Shown one piece after another: positions 24,522-32,222 of a stretch of 32,428 nucleotides of DNA. Each line of letters opens with the position of its first letter. Positions within the stretch are counted from its first letter, which is position 1. This DNA comes from RXIX01 sp003989075. GTDB taxonomy: Bacteria > Pseudomonadota > Gammaproteobacteria > Competibacterales > Competibacteraceae. The stretch covers positions 1 through 32,428 of the forward strand of contig JAKOYN010000164.1 in assembly GCA_029780415.1 (NCBI GenBank). Reading direction: 5' to 3'. Under the pieces are notes generated by a model. That model did not search any database. It saw nothing but the letters and a program-made list of their open reading frames with translations, and had not been told where the DNA came from. Position numbers and translations under genes: made by a program.

Positions 24522-25103
24522 ATGAAAGAATATGCCTTGATTCTGCTCGGGACCATTCTGGTCAACAACTACGTGCTGGTGAAGTTCCTCGGTCTGTGTC
24601 CCTTTATGGGCGTTTCCCGCAAGCTGGAAACCGCCATGGGCATGGGCCTGGCGACGACCTTTGTGCTCACCCTGTCCTCGATCTGCGCCTATCTGACCGA
24701 TCATTACCTGCTGACGCCATTAGGTCTGGAATATCTGCGTACTATTGCCTTCATTCTGGTGATCGCCGTAGTGGTGCAATTCACCGAGATGGTGGTGCAT
24801 AAAACCAGCCCGCTGCTTTATCAGGCGCTGGGCATTTACCTGCCGCTGATTACCACCAACTGCGCGGTTCTGGCGGCGGCGCTGCTGAACGTGCAGGCGC
24901 GGCATGATTTTATCGCCTCGGCGCTGTATGGCTTTGGTGCTGCGGTGGGCTTTTCACTGGTGATGGTGTTGTTCGCGGCCATGCGCGAGCGTATCGCGGT
25001 CGCGGATGTGCCGGTGCATTTTCGCGGCCCGGCCATCACCTTGATCACTGCGGGCCTGATGTCGCTGGCCTTCATGGGTTTTGCTGGACTGGTACGGGGT
25101 TAA
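24522..25103 (+). CDS. rnfA: Rnf complex membrane subunit A
   Basis: 193 residues with six predicted transmembrane helices (for example ALILLGTILVNNYVLVKFLG and YLPLITTNCAVLAAALLN). The conserved Cys-containing motifs FLGLCPFMG and TTNCAVL are present. With RnfE it forms the inverted-repeat pair that holds an Fe-S centre in the membrane. It opens the rnfABCDGE operon, whose product couples ferredoxin:NAD+ electron transfer to ion pumping. A rnf-family misname (rsxA/nqrE) is possible but operon order and RnfB favour Rnf. Confidence 0.95.
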   Translation: MKEYALILLGTILVNNYVLVKFLGLCPFMGVSRKLETAMGMGLATTFVLTLSSICAYLTDHYLLTPLGLEYLRTIAFILVIAVVVQFTEMVVHKTSPLLYQALGIYLPLITTNCAVLAAALLNVQARHDFIASALYGFGAAVGFSLVMVLFAAMRERIAVADVPVHFRGPAITLITAGLMSLAFMGFAGLVRG

Positions 25104-25107
25104 CGCC

Positions 25108-25680
25108 ATGATTGTTGATATTTTCTCACTGGGCCTGCTTGCTGCGGCCTCGGGCCTGCTGCTGGGTTTCGCCGCTGTGCGCTTCAAGGTCGAGGGTGAT
25201 CCGATTGTCGAACAGATCGACTCGATCCTGCCGCAAACCCAGTGCGGCCAGTGTGGCTATGCGGGCTGTCGGCCCTATGCCGAGGCGATCGCCGCCGGTG
25301 AGGCCGATATCAACCAGTGCCCGCCAGGCGGCGAGGGCGGCGTTATTGCTCTGGCTGAACTGCTCGGTCGCGATCCCAAGCCGCTCAATCCCGAGAATGG
25401 CGCCGAAAAGCCGAAAATGCTCGCGGTGATCGATGAGCAGAACTGCATTGGCTGCACGCTGTGCCTGCAGGCCTGTCCGGTCGATGCCATTCTCGGTGCT
25501 GCCAAACACATGCATACGGTGATCGCCCGTGAATGCACCGGCTGTGAGCTGTGCCTGGCGCCCTGCCCGGTGGACTGCATCGACATGGTGCCGGTCGCGC
25601 AGAACATCGGCACCTGGAAGTGGAGCTATCCACTGCCGATGCCCGAGCCCCGCCGTGCCGCGGAGCAGGTCGCGGCATGA
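25108..25680 (+). CDS. rnfB: Rnf complex ferredoxin subunit B
   Basis: 190 residues from ATG 25108, 4 nt after rnfA; the frame is open upstream inside rnfA but unsupported. One N-terminal transmembrane helix is followed by a 4Fe-4S domain (QCGQCGYAGCRPYA..NQCPPGG). Two ferredoxin-type sites follow, CIGCTLCLQACP and CTGCELCLAPCP. It accepts electrons from ferredoxin (known for the family). Its stop overlaps the rnfC start (ATGA). Confidence 0.96.
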   Translation: MIVDIFSLGLLAAASGLLLGFAAVRFKVEGDPIVEQIDSILPQTQCGQCGYAGCRPYAEAIAAGEADINQCPPGGEGGVIALAELLGRDPKPLNPENGAEKPKMLAVIDEQNCIGCTLCLQACPVDAILGAAKHMHTVIARECTGCELCLAPCPVDCIDMVPVAQNIGTWKWSYPLPMPEPRRAAEQVAA

Positions 25681-27227
25681 GTGGATTGTTTGCCTTTCAT
25701 GGCGGGCTGAAAACCGTCCGCCACAAGACCGAATCCAACCAGACCCCGATCCAGACCCCGCCGCTGCCGCCGCGTCTCCTGGTGCCGCTGCGTCAGCACA
25801 TCGGCAATCCAGCCAAGCCGCTGGTCCAGCCCGGCGACCGGGTGCTCAAGGGGCAGATGATCGGTCAGGCCGATGGCTATATCAGCGCTGCCGTGCATGC
25901 GCCGACCTCGGGCGTGGTGGTGGCGCTGGAGCCGGTGCCGGTGCCGCATCCGTCCGGCCTGGCCGACTGGTGCGTGGTAATCGACAGTGATGGCGAGGAG
26001 CGCTGGATCGATCGCCAGGCAGTCGATTACCGCCAGATGCATCCCAGCGACCTGCGCAACTGGATTCGCAACAGCGGCGTGGTCGGGCTGGGCGGGGCCG
26101 TGTTTCCCAGCGCAGTGAAAATGAATCTGAGCGGCCACTGCGAGCGCCTGGAGCACCTGATCCTGAACGGTGCCGAGTGTGAGCCGTGGATTACCTGCGA
26201 CGACCGGATCATGCGCGAGCGAGCGGCGCAGATCGTCGCCGGCATTCACATCCTGGCGCATTTGCTCAATCCGCGCGAGGTGCTGATTGGCATCGAGGAT
26301 GACAAGCCGGACGCCATTGCGGCCATGAGCGCGGCCTGCGCGGGCACCGGTTATCAGGTCCGCGCGGTGCCAACCCGCTATCCGAGCGGCGACGTCAAGC
26401 AGCTCACCAAACTGCTCACCAATAAGGAAGCGCCGATCAAGGGCCGCTCGACCGATATCGGTGTGCAGTGCTTCAACGTCGCTACCGCCTATACCGTGCA
26501 TCGCGCCGTGAACCATGGCGAGCCGGTGATCTCGCGCATCGTGACCGTTACCGGCCATGTGCGGCAGCCGGGCAACGTCGAGGCGCTGATCGGTACGCCA
26601 TTCTCCGCTTTGATTGACTGGGCGGGCGGCTATCGCGAAGGCGCCGAGCGGCTGATCATGGGCGGGCCGATGATGGGCTTTGCCCTGCACAGCGACGAGG
26701 TGCCGGTGACCAAGGCCGCCAACTGCATCCTGATCGCCGGTGCTGCCGATTTGCCTGCGGAACAGCCGGCCTTGCCCTGCATTCGCTGCGGCGCCTGTGT
26801 CGAGGTGTGCCCCGCCAATCTGCTGCCGCAGCAGTTGTACTGGCACGCCCGCGCCCGCGAATTTGACAAGGCCCAGGATGACCAGCTGTTCAGTTGCATC
26901 GAGTGTGGCTGTTGCAGCTATGTCTGCCCCAGCCACATCCCGCTGGTGCAGTACTATCGCTTTGCCAAGAACGAGATCTGGGCGCAGGAAAAGGAAAAGC
27001 AGAAAGCCGAGCTGGCCCGGCAGCGCCATCAGGCACGCGTTGAACGGCTGGAGCGCGAGAAGCAGGAGCGTGAGGCCAAGCTGCGCCAGAAGGCGCCTGC
27101 CAAAGCGGCAAGCCCGGTCGGTGAGAGTGCCCAGGTGCCGCTGGAAACAGCGGTGGCCCGCGCCCGATCGGCGCGTGAATCCGTTACCGCGCCGGCGACC
27201 GCCGACAGCGATGCAGCACAGGGCTGA
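25677..27227 (+). CDS. rnfC: Rnf complex NADH-binding subunit C
   Basis: 516 residues from ATG 25677, overlapping the rnfB stop. The N-terminal barrel-sandwich (HGGLKTVRHK..) is followed by the NADH/FMN domain (GVVGLGGAVFPSAVKM, ILNGAECEPWITCDDR). Two 4Fe-4S motifs, CIRCGACVEVCP and CIECGCCSYVCP, come next. Then there is a charged coiled-coil tail (EKEKQKAELARQRHQARVE) and an Ala-rich end. Length is close to that of RnfC proteins with a short tail. Confidence 0.96.
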   Translation: MSGLFAFHGGLKTVRHKTESNQTPIQTPPLPPRLLVPLRQHIGNPAKPLVQPGDRVLKGQMIGQADGYISAAVHAPTSGVVVALEPVPVPHPSGLADWCVVIDSDGEERWIDRQAVDYRQMHPSDLRNWIRNSGVVGLGGAVFPSAVKMNLSGHCERLEHLILNGAECEPWITCDDRIMRERAAQIVAGIHILAHLLNPREVLIGIEDDKPDAIAAMSAACAGTGYQVRAVPTRYPSGDVKQLTKLLTNKEAPIKGRSTDIGVQCFNVATAYTVHRAVNHGEPVISRIVTVTGHVRQPGNVEALIGTPFSALIDWAGGYREGAERLIMGGPMMGFALHSDEVPVTKAANCILIAGAADLPAEQPALPCIRCGACVEVCPANLLPQQLYWHARAREFDKAQDDQLFSCIECGCCSYVCPSHIPLVQYYRFAKNEIWAQEKEKQKAELARQRHQARVERLEREKQEREAKLRQKAPAKAASPVGESAQVPLETAVARARSARESVTAPATADSDAAQG

Positions 27228-27233
27228 TTGACG

Positions 27234-28271
27234 ATGCGTTTCCGAACGATCACTTCTCCACACATTCTGCAGGACACCAGCGTTGGCCAGGTGATGCGCC
27301 GCGTGCTGTATGCGATGCTGCCTGGCATTGCTGCGCTGTTGTGGTTCTTTGGCTGGGGCGTACTGCTTAATCTGCTGCTGGCGACTGTGGTGGCACTGGC
27401 GGTGGAAGCGCTGCTGCTGCTGGCGCGTGGCAAGCCGCTGGCCCTGTACCTGGGCGATTACAGCGCCGTGGTCACCGCCTGGCTGCTGGCGGTGGCGCTG
27501 CCGCCGCTGGCGCCCTGGTGGCTGACGGTCATCGGTGTGCTGGCGGCGATCGTACTGGCTAAGCATCTGTACGGTGGTCTGGGCTACAACCCGTTCAACC
27601 CGGCGATGATCGGCTATGTGGTGCTGCTGATTTCCTTTCCGCGCGAGATGAGCAGTTGGCTGGTGCCGCATGGTCTGGGTCAGCCGGCGGCACTGGATCT
27701 GCTTGATAGCGCCCGGGCGATTTTTGGCGGCGTGCTGCCGGCGGGTATTGCTCCGGACGCGCTGACCGGAGCGACGCCGCTCGATGTGCTGCGCACCCGG
27801 CTGGGTCTGGGGCAGAGCGTGAGCGAGGTGCGCAACAGTCCGGTGTTCGGGCTGGTGGCCGGGCATGGCTGGGAATGGGTGGCGCTGGGCTTTCTCGGCG
27901 GCGGGTTGTGGCTGGTTTACACCCGTGCTGCCGATTGGCGCATTCCGGTCGGCATGATCGGCGGACTGGTGCTGATCGCGACGGTTTTTTATCTGGCCGA
28001 TCCGCAGCACTATGCGCCGCCCTGGTTTCATCTGTGGAGTGGTGCGGCGATTTTCGGCGCTTTCTTCATCGCCACCGATCCGGTGACCGCCAGCACCACG
28101 CCGCGCGGCCGACTGCTATACGGCGCCGGTATTGGTGTGCTGGTCTATGTGATCCGCACCTTTGGCGGCTATCCCGATGGCGTGGCCTTCGCTGTGCTGC
28201 TGATGAATATCGCCGCGCCGACTATTGATCTGTACACCCAGCCCCGGGTCTTTGGAGCGCGGCGCGGATGA
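27234..28271 (+). CDS. rnfD: Rnf complex membrane subunit D
   Basis: 345 residues from ATG 27234; a TTG two codons earlier is less likely. Multiple hydrophobic helices are present. The FMN-threonine motif is TGATPLD (RnfD carries covalent FMN on Thr of the S/TGAT motif, known for the family). YNPFNPAMIGYVVLL and FFIATDPVTAS are conserved blocks. It overlaps rnfG by 4 nt. Confidence 0.95.
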   Translation: MRFRTITSPHILQDTSVGQVMRRVLYAMLPGIAALLWFFGWGVLLNLLLATVVALAVEALLLLARGKPLALYLGDYSAVVTAWLLAVALPPLAPWWLTVIGVLAAIVLAKHLYGGLGYNPFNPAMIGYVVLLISFPREMSSWLVPHGLGQPAALDLLDSARAIFGGVLPAGIAPDALTGATPLDVLRTRLGLGQSVSEVRNSPVFGLVAGHGWEWVALGFLGGGLWLVYTRAADWRIPVGMIGGLVLIATVFYLADPQHYAPPWFHLWSGAAIFGAFFIATDPVTASTTPRGRLLYGAGIGVLVYVIRTFGGYPDGVAFAVLLMNIAAPTIDLYTQPRVFGARRG

Positions 28272-28918
28272 AGACCCTGGCGCGCAGTATGGGCATTGCT
28301 GCCCTGATTCTGACCGGTTTTGCCGTGGTGGGTACTGCTCTGGTGGCGATCACCTATAACGGTACCCGGGACACCATCGCCGAGGCTCAGCGGGCGGCGC
28401 TGGAAGCGACCCTGAACCAGTTGGTGCCGGCGGATCGCTACGACAATCGCATCACCGAGGATCATCTGCAAGTGGTGGCACCGGAGTGGCTGGGCACCGA
28501 TCAGCCGGTGACGGTGTACCGGGCGCGCAAGTCCGGCCAGCCGGTCGCGCTGTTCGCTACGCCGGTAGCGCCGGATGGTTACAGCGGGCCAATTCAGTTG
28601 CTGGTGGGCGTGTATGCCGATGGTACCCTGGCCGGGGTGCGGGTGCTGGCGCACAAGGAAACGCCGGGGCTGGGTGATGCGATTGACGAGAAGCGCGCGC
28701 CGTGGATTTTCGGTTTTGCTGGCAAGTCGTTGAGCAATCCGGGGCTGGATGGCTGGAGGGTCAAGAAGGATGGCGGCAGCTTCGACCAGTTTACCGGGGC
28801 GACGATCACGCCGCGCGCGGTGGTCAAGGCGACTCGCCGTTTCCTCGAATACGTCCGTGATCATCGTGATGCCTTGTTCGCCCCCGCAGAAAACCCGACT
28901 CAGGAGCGGAAATCATGA
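28268..28918 (+). CDS. rnfG: Rnf complex FMN-binding subunit G
   Basis: 216 residues. One N-terminal transmembrane helix (AALILTGFAVVGTALVAI) anchors a periplasmic FMN domain. The flavinylation motif TGATIT is near residue 180, in FDQFTGATITPRAVVKA. VYADGTLAGVRVLAHKETPGLGD is the conserved core. It overlaps rnfD upstream by 4 nt and rnfE downstream by 4 nt. Covalent FMN attachment needs ApbE, not in this window. Confidence 0.95.
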   Translation: MKTLARSMGIAALILTGFAVVGTALVAITYNGTRDTIAEAQRAALEATLNQLVPADRYDNRITEDHLQVVAPEWLGTDQPVTVYRARKSGQPVALFATPVAPDGYSGPIQLLVGVYADGTLAGVRVLAHKETPGLGDAIDEKRAPWIFGFAGKSLSNPGLDGWRVKKDGGSFDQFTGATITPRAVVKATRRFLEYVRDHRDALFAPAENPTQERKS

Positions 28919-29616
28919 GCGAAACTGATTATCGGCATATTTTCAAGAATGGGGTCTGGACCCAGAACACCGGCTTTGTGGCGCTGCTCGGGCTGTGTCC
29001 GCTGCTGGCGATGTCGAATTCGGTGGTCAATGGGTTGGGTCTGGGTCTGGCGACCATGCTGGTGCTGTTGATGTCCAATGTCGCTATTTCGCTGATTCGC
29101 AATCTGGTGCGGCCCGAGGTGCGCATTCCGGTATTCGTGATGGTGATTGCCTGTGTGGTGACTGCGGTGGAACTGGCGATGCATGCCTTTCTGCCGGCGC
29201 TGTATACGGTGCTGGGGATTTTCATTCCGCTGATTGTGACCAATTGCTGTGTGATTGGTCGCGCCGAGGCGTTTGCCTTTAAGCATGGCGTGGCCAAGTC
29301 GGCGGTGGATGGTATTGCCACCGGGCTGGGTTTCACGCTGGCGCTGGTGCTACTGGGTGCACTGCGCGAGGCAGTTGGTCAGGGTACGCTGCTGGGTCAG
29401 GCGGATCTGCTGTTTGGTACAACTCTGGGGCCGCATCTGACCGTGCATCTGGTGGAGGATTATCGTGGCTTTTTACTGGCGATTCTGCCACCGGGTGCAT
29501 TCATTGGTCTGGGCTGTCTGATCGCGCTGAAGAATGTATTCGATGCGCGTGCCAAACGTCGTGCCGCTGCTCGACCTGCGGTGACAACACTGGTGGAGGA
29601 GGCGGGTCGTGCCTAG
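28915..29616 (+). CDS. rnfE: Rnf complex membrane subunit E
   Basis: 233 residues. Homologous to RnfA (GLCPLLAMSNSVVNGLGLG, LIVTNCCVIGRAEAFA). Several transmembrane helices are visible. It completes the operon. In many gammaproteobacteria nth (endonuclease III) follows rnfE. Here insertion-sequence debris follows instead. The stop codon overlaps the minus-strand stop of a truncated small frame. Confidence 0.95.
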   Translation: MSETDYRHIFKNGVWTQNTGFVALLGLCPLLAMSNSVVNGLGLGLATMLVLLMSNVAISLIRNLVRPEVRIPVFVMVIACVVTAVELAMHAFLPALYTVLGIFIPLIVTNCCVIGRAEAFAFKHGVAKSAVDGIATGLGFTLALVLLGALREAVGQGTLLGQADLLFGTTLGPHLTVHLVEDYRGFLLAILPPGAFIGLGCLIALKNVFDARAKRRAAARPAVTTLVEEAGRA

Positions 29617-29723
29617 TTGCACATCCGCAGATTTCCAATGTGTTGACAGGTGACCGTTCGTCCATCGCTGTAGGTCGTGATCGTTTGATTCCCGATCTGC
29701 TGCGATATGGCGCTGGTACCATT
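29613..29723 (-). pseudogene. C-terminal scrap of a small IG.Q/SDG-type protein
   Basis: The minus frame ending at 29613 reads NGTSAISQQIGNQTITTYSD then GRTVTCQHIGN and a CN end. Such Cys-containing IGNQT/YSDG segments occur in small secreted bacterial proteins, but no start or signal peptide remains. It appears to be cut by the neighbouring IS1-like sequence. The call is tentative. Confidence 0.3.
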
Positions 29724-29743
29724 ACTGAATCTGGGGCAGTGGC

Positions 29744-29878
29744 TCACTGAGGAGAGCGGGTTAAATTGTGCTGATGCAAGATGAGTTAGATGACGCTCTC
29801 ATGCATTTGAAGGGATTTGGAGAAGGACAGTGTTTTGCGAATAAAGCGCCCCAAGCACTGGCGCAGGGTGTTGTTGAT
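29744..29878 (-). pseudogene. IS1-family InsB C-terminal remnant
   Basis: The frame reads INNTLRQCLGRFIRKTLSFS then KSLQMHESVI, a TAA at 29786-29788, and continues LILHQHNL. This matches the catalytic-to-C-terminal block of IS1-family InsB (NNTLRQR..RKTLSFSKS..MHE..). The internal stop shows decay. The IS1 N-terminal part lies about 1 kb away on the same strand at 30837-31375. Confidence 0.65.
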
Positions 29879-29884
29879 ACATCG

Positions 29885-30118
29885 TTTGTCGCGCGCCCGG
29901 TAAATGGTGAAGTCGCTGTCCACGCTGGCGATGTCCTAGAGCTTGATCCGCTCGCACAACGCGACCAGAGAGGCATCGGCGAAATTAGCGGGGAAATCGA
30001 CGTGCTTTTCCAGAATCGCCCGAATCTTGGGCAGATCGTCGACCGTGCCGGTATCGATATTAAGCATTAAGCGCTTGTTGCGCCTAGAACAGGAAATCGC
30101 GCTGCGCCAGAGAAATCC
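29885..30118 (-). pseudogene. Decayed PIN-domain toxin (VapC-like) C-terminal fragment
   Basis: The frame reads GTVDDLPKIRAILEKHVDFP, then ADASLVALCERIKL, a TAG stop at 29936-29938, then DIASVDSDFTIYRAR. The DLPKIRALMEK..DFADASLVALAER..I.TVD..DF.IYR pattern is the C-terminal half of PIN-domain toxins, including the acidic ADASL and D in TVDSDF. No start, N-terminal half or antitoxin was found. The fragment is in frame with the adjacent InsB remnant. Confidence 0.55.
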
Positions 30119-30210
30119 AGCATGTAAACCCCCTCGGTCACGGCCGGAAATTGGTGATCAGCAGCTGGCGGCTAGCGATCAAAGGAACCAGCAACGGTTT
30201 ATCCACCGAT

Positions 30211-30537
30211 TTACTCGATACCCACCTTTTTTGCAGCGTCCAAGACCTTGGTATTTTGGCTGTTGCCGCAGTATTCAACCAATTCATTGCTGAATGTTTC
30301 GAGGTTGTTCCAATTCAGCACGGTATCCCCCGAAACGCCGCTCAGATAGCCATCGATCCACATCAGAATCACGCCCGCATCCTCGGCGGTGGCATTAGAC
30401 AGTTCTTTCAAAAACGCGCCGCAGGTGATCGATCCGAAATCAATGTTTTGCATTTGTGTTTTCTTAGCGGCGACCGGTGCTGATGCGAGCAGGCTGGTGG
30501 CAAGGCACAGGGTGGCTACGACAAACGAACGCTTCAT
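30211..30537 (-). CDS. HdeA/HdeB-like periplasmic protein
   Basis: 108 residues from ATG 30537, chosen for GGGAG about 7 nt upstream; an ATG at 30552 is less likely. A signal peptide (KRSFVVATLCLATSLLASAPVAA) is followed by a short mature part with two cysteines (C39 in ITCGAFL, C90 in VEYCGN). WIDGYLSG fits the HdeA/HdeB fold. HdeA/B are acid-stress periplasmic chaperones in enterics. The same job here is inference. It appears intact though it lies inside IS debris, with no gene of its own kind nearby. Confidence 0.65.
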   Translation of the reverse strand: MKRSFVVATLCLATSLLASAPVAAKKTQMQNIDFGSITCGAFLKELSNATAEDAGVILMWIDGYLSGVSGDTVLNWNNLETFSNELVEYCGNSQNTKVLDAAKKVGIE

Positions 30538-30664
30538 GGGATTCTCCCGCATGGTTGAGCATGGAATTGGATACTTCTGGACGTTATCTAGAGCATGGAA
30601 ACCGCCCCGAATAAGCCTAACAGGCAGTTGTCACGAAAGCTATAGGCATCCGATTACCCACAAC

Positions 30665-30835
30665 TTATCCGTCACTGTCATACACGGCCCGGCCGGCCTT
30701 CAACGTGATGGCAAATGCGCTGACTTTCTGCATCCCTTCCCAGATCGCTTTGGGACCGGGATGACCGTCGTGTTTGCGCCCGAGAAACCCGCCAAAGCCG
30801 GCGATCAACCGCACTCTCTGGCCGGTAGCGGGCCT
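30665..30835 (-). pseudogene. IS4-like transposase C-terminal remnant
   Basis: 56 residues, with GFGGFLGRKHDGHPGPKAIW and EGMQKVSAFAITL. This resembles the C-terminal block of IS4-family transposases (LGGFLGRK.DG.PG...W.G.QRL). It is joined directly to the truncated IS1 InsB at about 30836, giving a chimeric open frame. No IS4 upstream part or catalytic residues remain. Confidence 0.5.
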
Positions 30836-30836
30836 G

Positions 30837-31132
30837 ATGCTGGCTGGCAGGCAGGAGGTTGTGGTAGCTCTCCAGATGATCCGTATACAGTAGGCCTTGA
30901 CGGTAAGCGGGCGGGATACGCGCCCAAAGGAGCCGGGCGGTGGCGTCATTGCGCGGACCGAGTGCGTAGGCAACGATCTGGCGGGTGCGCCGACAGAGGG
31001 CCACCCATAGCCAGACCACTCCACGCTGCCGCCGACGGACAAAGGTCCATAGTTCATCCCGTTCCAGGACATCGTCCGGTTGGGCAGTCACCACAGTCGC
31101 CGCCAGCGGCGGCGTATTCAGGGCTTTTTTTT
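30837..31132 (-). pseudogene. IS1-family InsB, truncated after second catalytic Asp
   Basis: Entered from insA by a -1 shift at eight As (31125-31132 on the minus strand). It reads VLERDELWTFV, VVWLWVALCRRTRQIVAYAL, DATARLLWARI and YTDHLESYHNLLPAS. The first and second DDE-region acidic residues are present. The third, with the C-terminal RKTLSFSKS block, is lost at the junction with IS4-like sequence. It is non-functional. Confidence 0.6.
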
Positions 31133-31375
31133 CAGCCAGGCGTTCACTGTGTTGCGCGATACGCCAAAGGTGCGACTGAGCCCCCGTAGGCTGCTGCGCT
31201 CCTGGTAGGCCCGCAACACGATTTCCCGCTCGGCGTCCGAATAGGCATTGGAACCGGGGTTTTCGCGATGCTGCCGACCACAGGTCCGGCACCGGTAGCG
31301 CTGCTTGCCGTTGGGTGTCATACCGTACTTAACCAGTTGTTCGCTCTGGCAGTACGGACACCTTAACGCGATCAT
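31118..31375 (-). CDS. IS1-family InsA
   Basis: 85 residues from ATG 31375; TTG 31381 is the other possible start and has better spacing to GGAGGTGAG. An N-terminal zinc finger (CPYCQSE...RYRCRTCG) is followed by an HTH (SLRGLSRTFGVSRNTVNAWL). It ends in LKKKP at the A-run that drives the -1 frameshift to InsB. InsA alone can bind IS1 ends. The transposase reading through the shift is broken, so this copy should not move itself. Confidence 0.7.
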   Translation of the reverse strand: MIALRCPYCQSEQLVKYGMTPNGKQRYRCRTCGRQHRENPGSNAYSDAEREIVLRAYQERSSLRGLSRTFGVSRNTVNAWLKKKP

Positions 31376-31405
31376 GATCAACTCTCACCTCCGAGAAAAT
31401 AAACC

Positions 31406-31564
31406 CAGGACTTTCGCTTGGTGTTTCAGCTCATTGATTTTCTAATATACGGGACTTTCGCTTTTCGTCATTCCCGCGTATGCGGGAATTCAGTAGCTTG
31501 TTGAAAAGAATGGATACCCGCTTTCGCGGGTATGACGGAAAAAGTCAGGTAAGCGAAAGTCCTG
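31406..31564. mobile_element. 159-bp MITE-like element, copy B
   Basis: Terminal inverted repeats are CAGGACTTTCGCTT (31406-31419) and AAGCGAAAGTCCTG (31551-31564), perfect over 14 bp. AAACC flanks both sides (31401-31405 and 31565-31569), a 5-bp target duplication. It is the same length as copy A, inverted, about 94% identical. It lies in the leader of the IS1-like insA. Confidence 0.9.
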
Positions 31565-31593
31565 AAACCGTTTCATTTGAAATCATTCTGCTT

Positions 31594-31698
31594 TTAACCA
31601 CTACCGGTTTTCCGCAGGACGACTTTGTCGCGTTCATCCACACCGTGAACCTGGAAGATATGTTTGGCAATATCCAACCCAATACATGTAACGTTCAT
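31594..31698 (-). pseudogene. IS110-family transposase N-terminal remnant
   Basis: 34 residues from ATG 31698 (AAGAGG upstream). MNVTCIGLDIAKHIFQVHGV is the DEDD-transposase start of the IS110/IS1111 family, including the first catalytic Asp in LDIAK. It then stops shortly after VLRKT, where the sequence becomes GGTAGTGG, a plausible IS1-like end. The rest of the IS110 gene is missing. Positions 31699-31858, between this and the next gene, contain no identifiable feature. Confidence 0.65.
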
Positions 31699-31858
31699 GA
31701 TCAACCTCTTGCCGTGGATGGAAATTTATCATTCCCAGCTTGGCACCGCCGCTGCCGGTGGGGAAGGGGGGAGTCCATGTCATTAGAGTCATTAGATCAG
31801 GCTGCGGCCCGTCAGGGCCGTCGCGCCTGCAGCGAATGGCTGGGCGGCGACACACCCC

Positions 31859-32206
31859 TTAAGCGGACATTGCTCGCTTGCTGCCAAGCAACAGAACCCT
31901 TGCGTCGCAACCGGCCTGTGAGCTTGCCCACAACAGATACGGCGCTAGGAACATCATGCCGCCAAAGAAAGCGACCACGCCAAGCGCAATGCCACCGCCC
32001 GTGAACTGGTGACGCCACGCGACCCAGAGGCCAGACAGGCCGAGGAACGTCATGAAGTCGAAGTTGAACTGACCGGACCAGCTCATCTCAGCGATGTTGC
32101 TAAAGAAGATTGGAAGCAAGTTCCAACCGTGTTTCATTCCTACAATCAACGTATATCCGGCAAGGCCTAGCAAAACCGCAATCAGGTAGACACGGAACAG
32201 TGCCAT
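31859..32206 (-). CDS. Small membrane protein, three predicted helices
   Basis: 115 residues from ATG 32206, with a strong GGAGAGGGG just upstream. Hydrophobic segments are YLIAVLLGLAGYTLIVG (near the N-terminus), FDFMTFLGLSGLWVAW and GVVAFFGGMMFLAPYLLW. I recognise no domain family with a known function. An IS3-family element begins within about 20-30 bp upstream, so the native promoter may be lost. Confidence 0.7.
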   Translation of the reverse strand: MALFRVYLIAVLLGLAGYTLIVGMKHGWNLLPIFFSNIAEMSWSGQFNFDFMTFLGLSGLWVAWRHQFTGGGIALGVVAFFGGMMFLAPYLLWASSQAGCDARVLLLGSKRAMSA

Positions 32207-32222
32207 TTCCCCTCTCCTCTAC

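Larger units (their letters stand above)
29716..31698 (-). mobile_element. Nested insertion-sequence debris (IS110 > IS1-like > MITE and accessory segment)
   Basis: The minus strand carries, in order, an IS110 N-terminal scrap, an IS1-like insA-insB', and an IS1 InsB tail about 1 kb further on. The tail and insA-insB' have the same orientation. The space between them holds an IS4 tail, an HdeA-like gene and a PIN scrap. A MITE sits in the IS1 leader. The order suggests successive insertions, but exact IS ends for the IS1-like element are not certain. Confidence 0.45.

Noticed and set aside
25626..28031. Minus-strand open frame of 801 codons across rnfB-rnfC-rnfD
   Set aside because: Antisense shadow of well-recognised Rnf genes; its Gln/His/Arg-rich composition is typical of a GC-rich reverse frame.
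29768..30070. Plus-strand open frame of 100 codons
   Set aside because: Reverse complement of the InsB tail and PIN-toxin remnants; no start signal.
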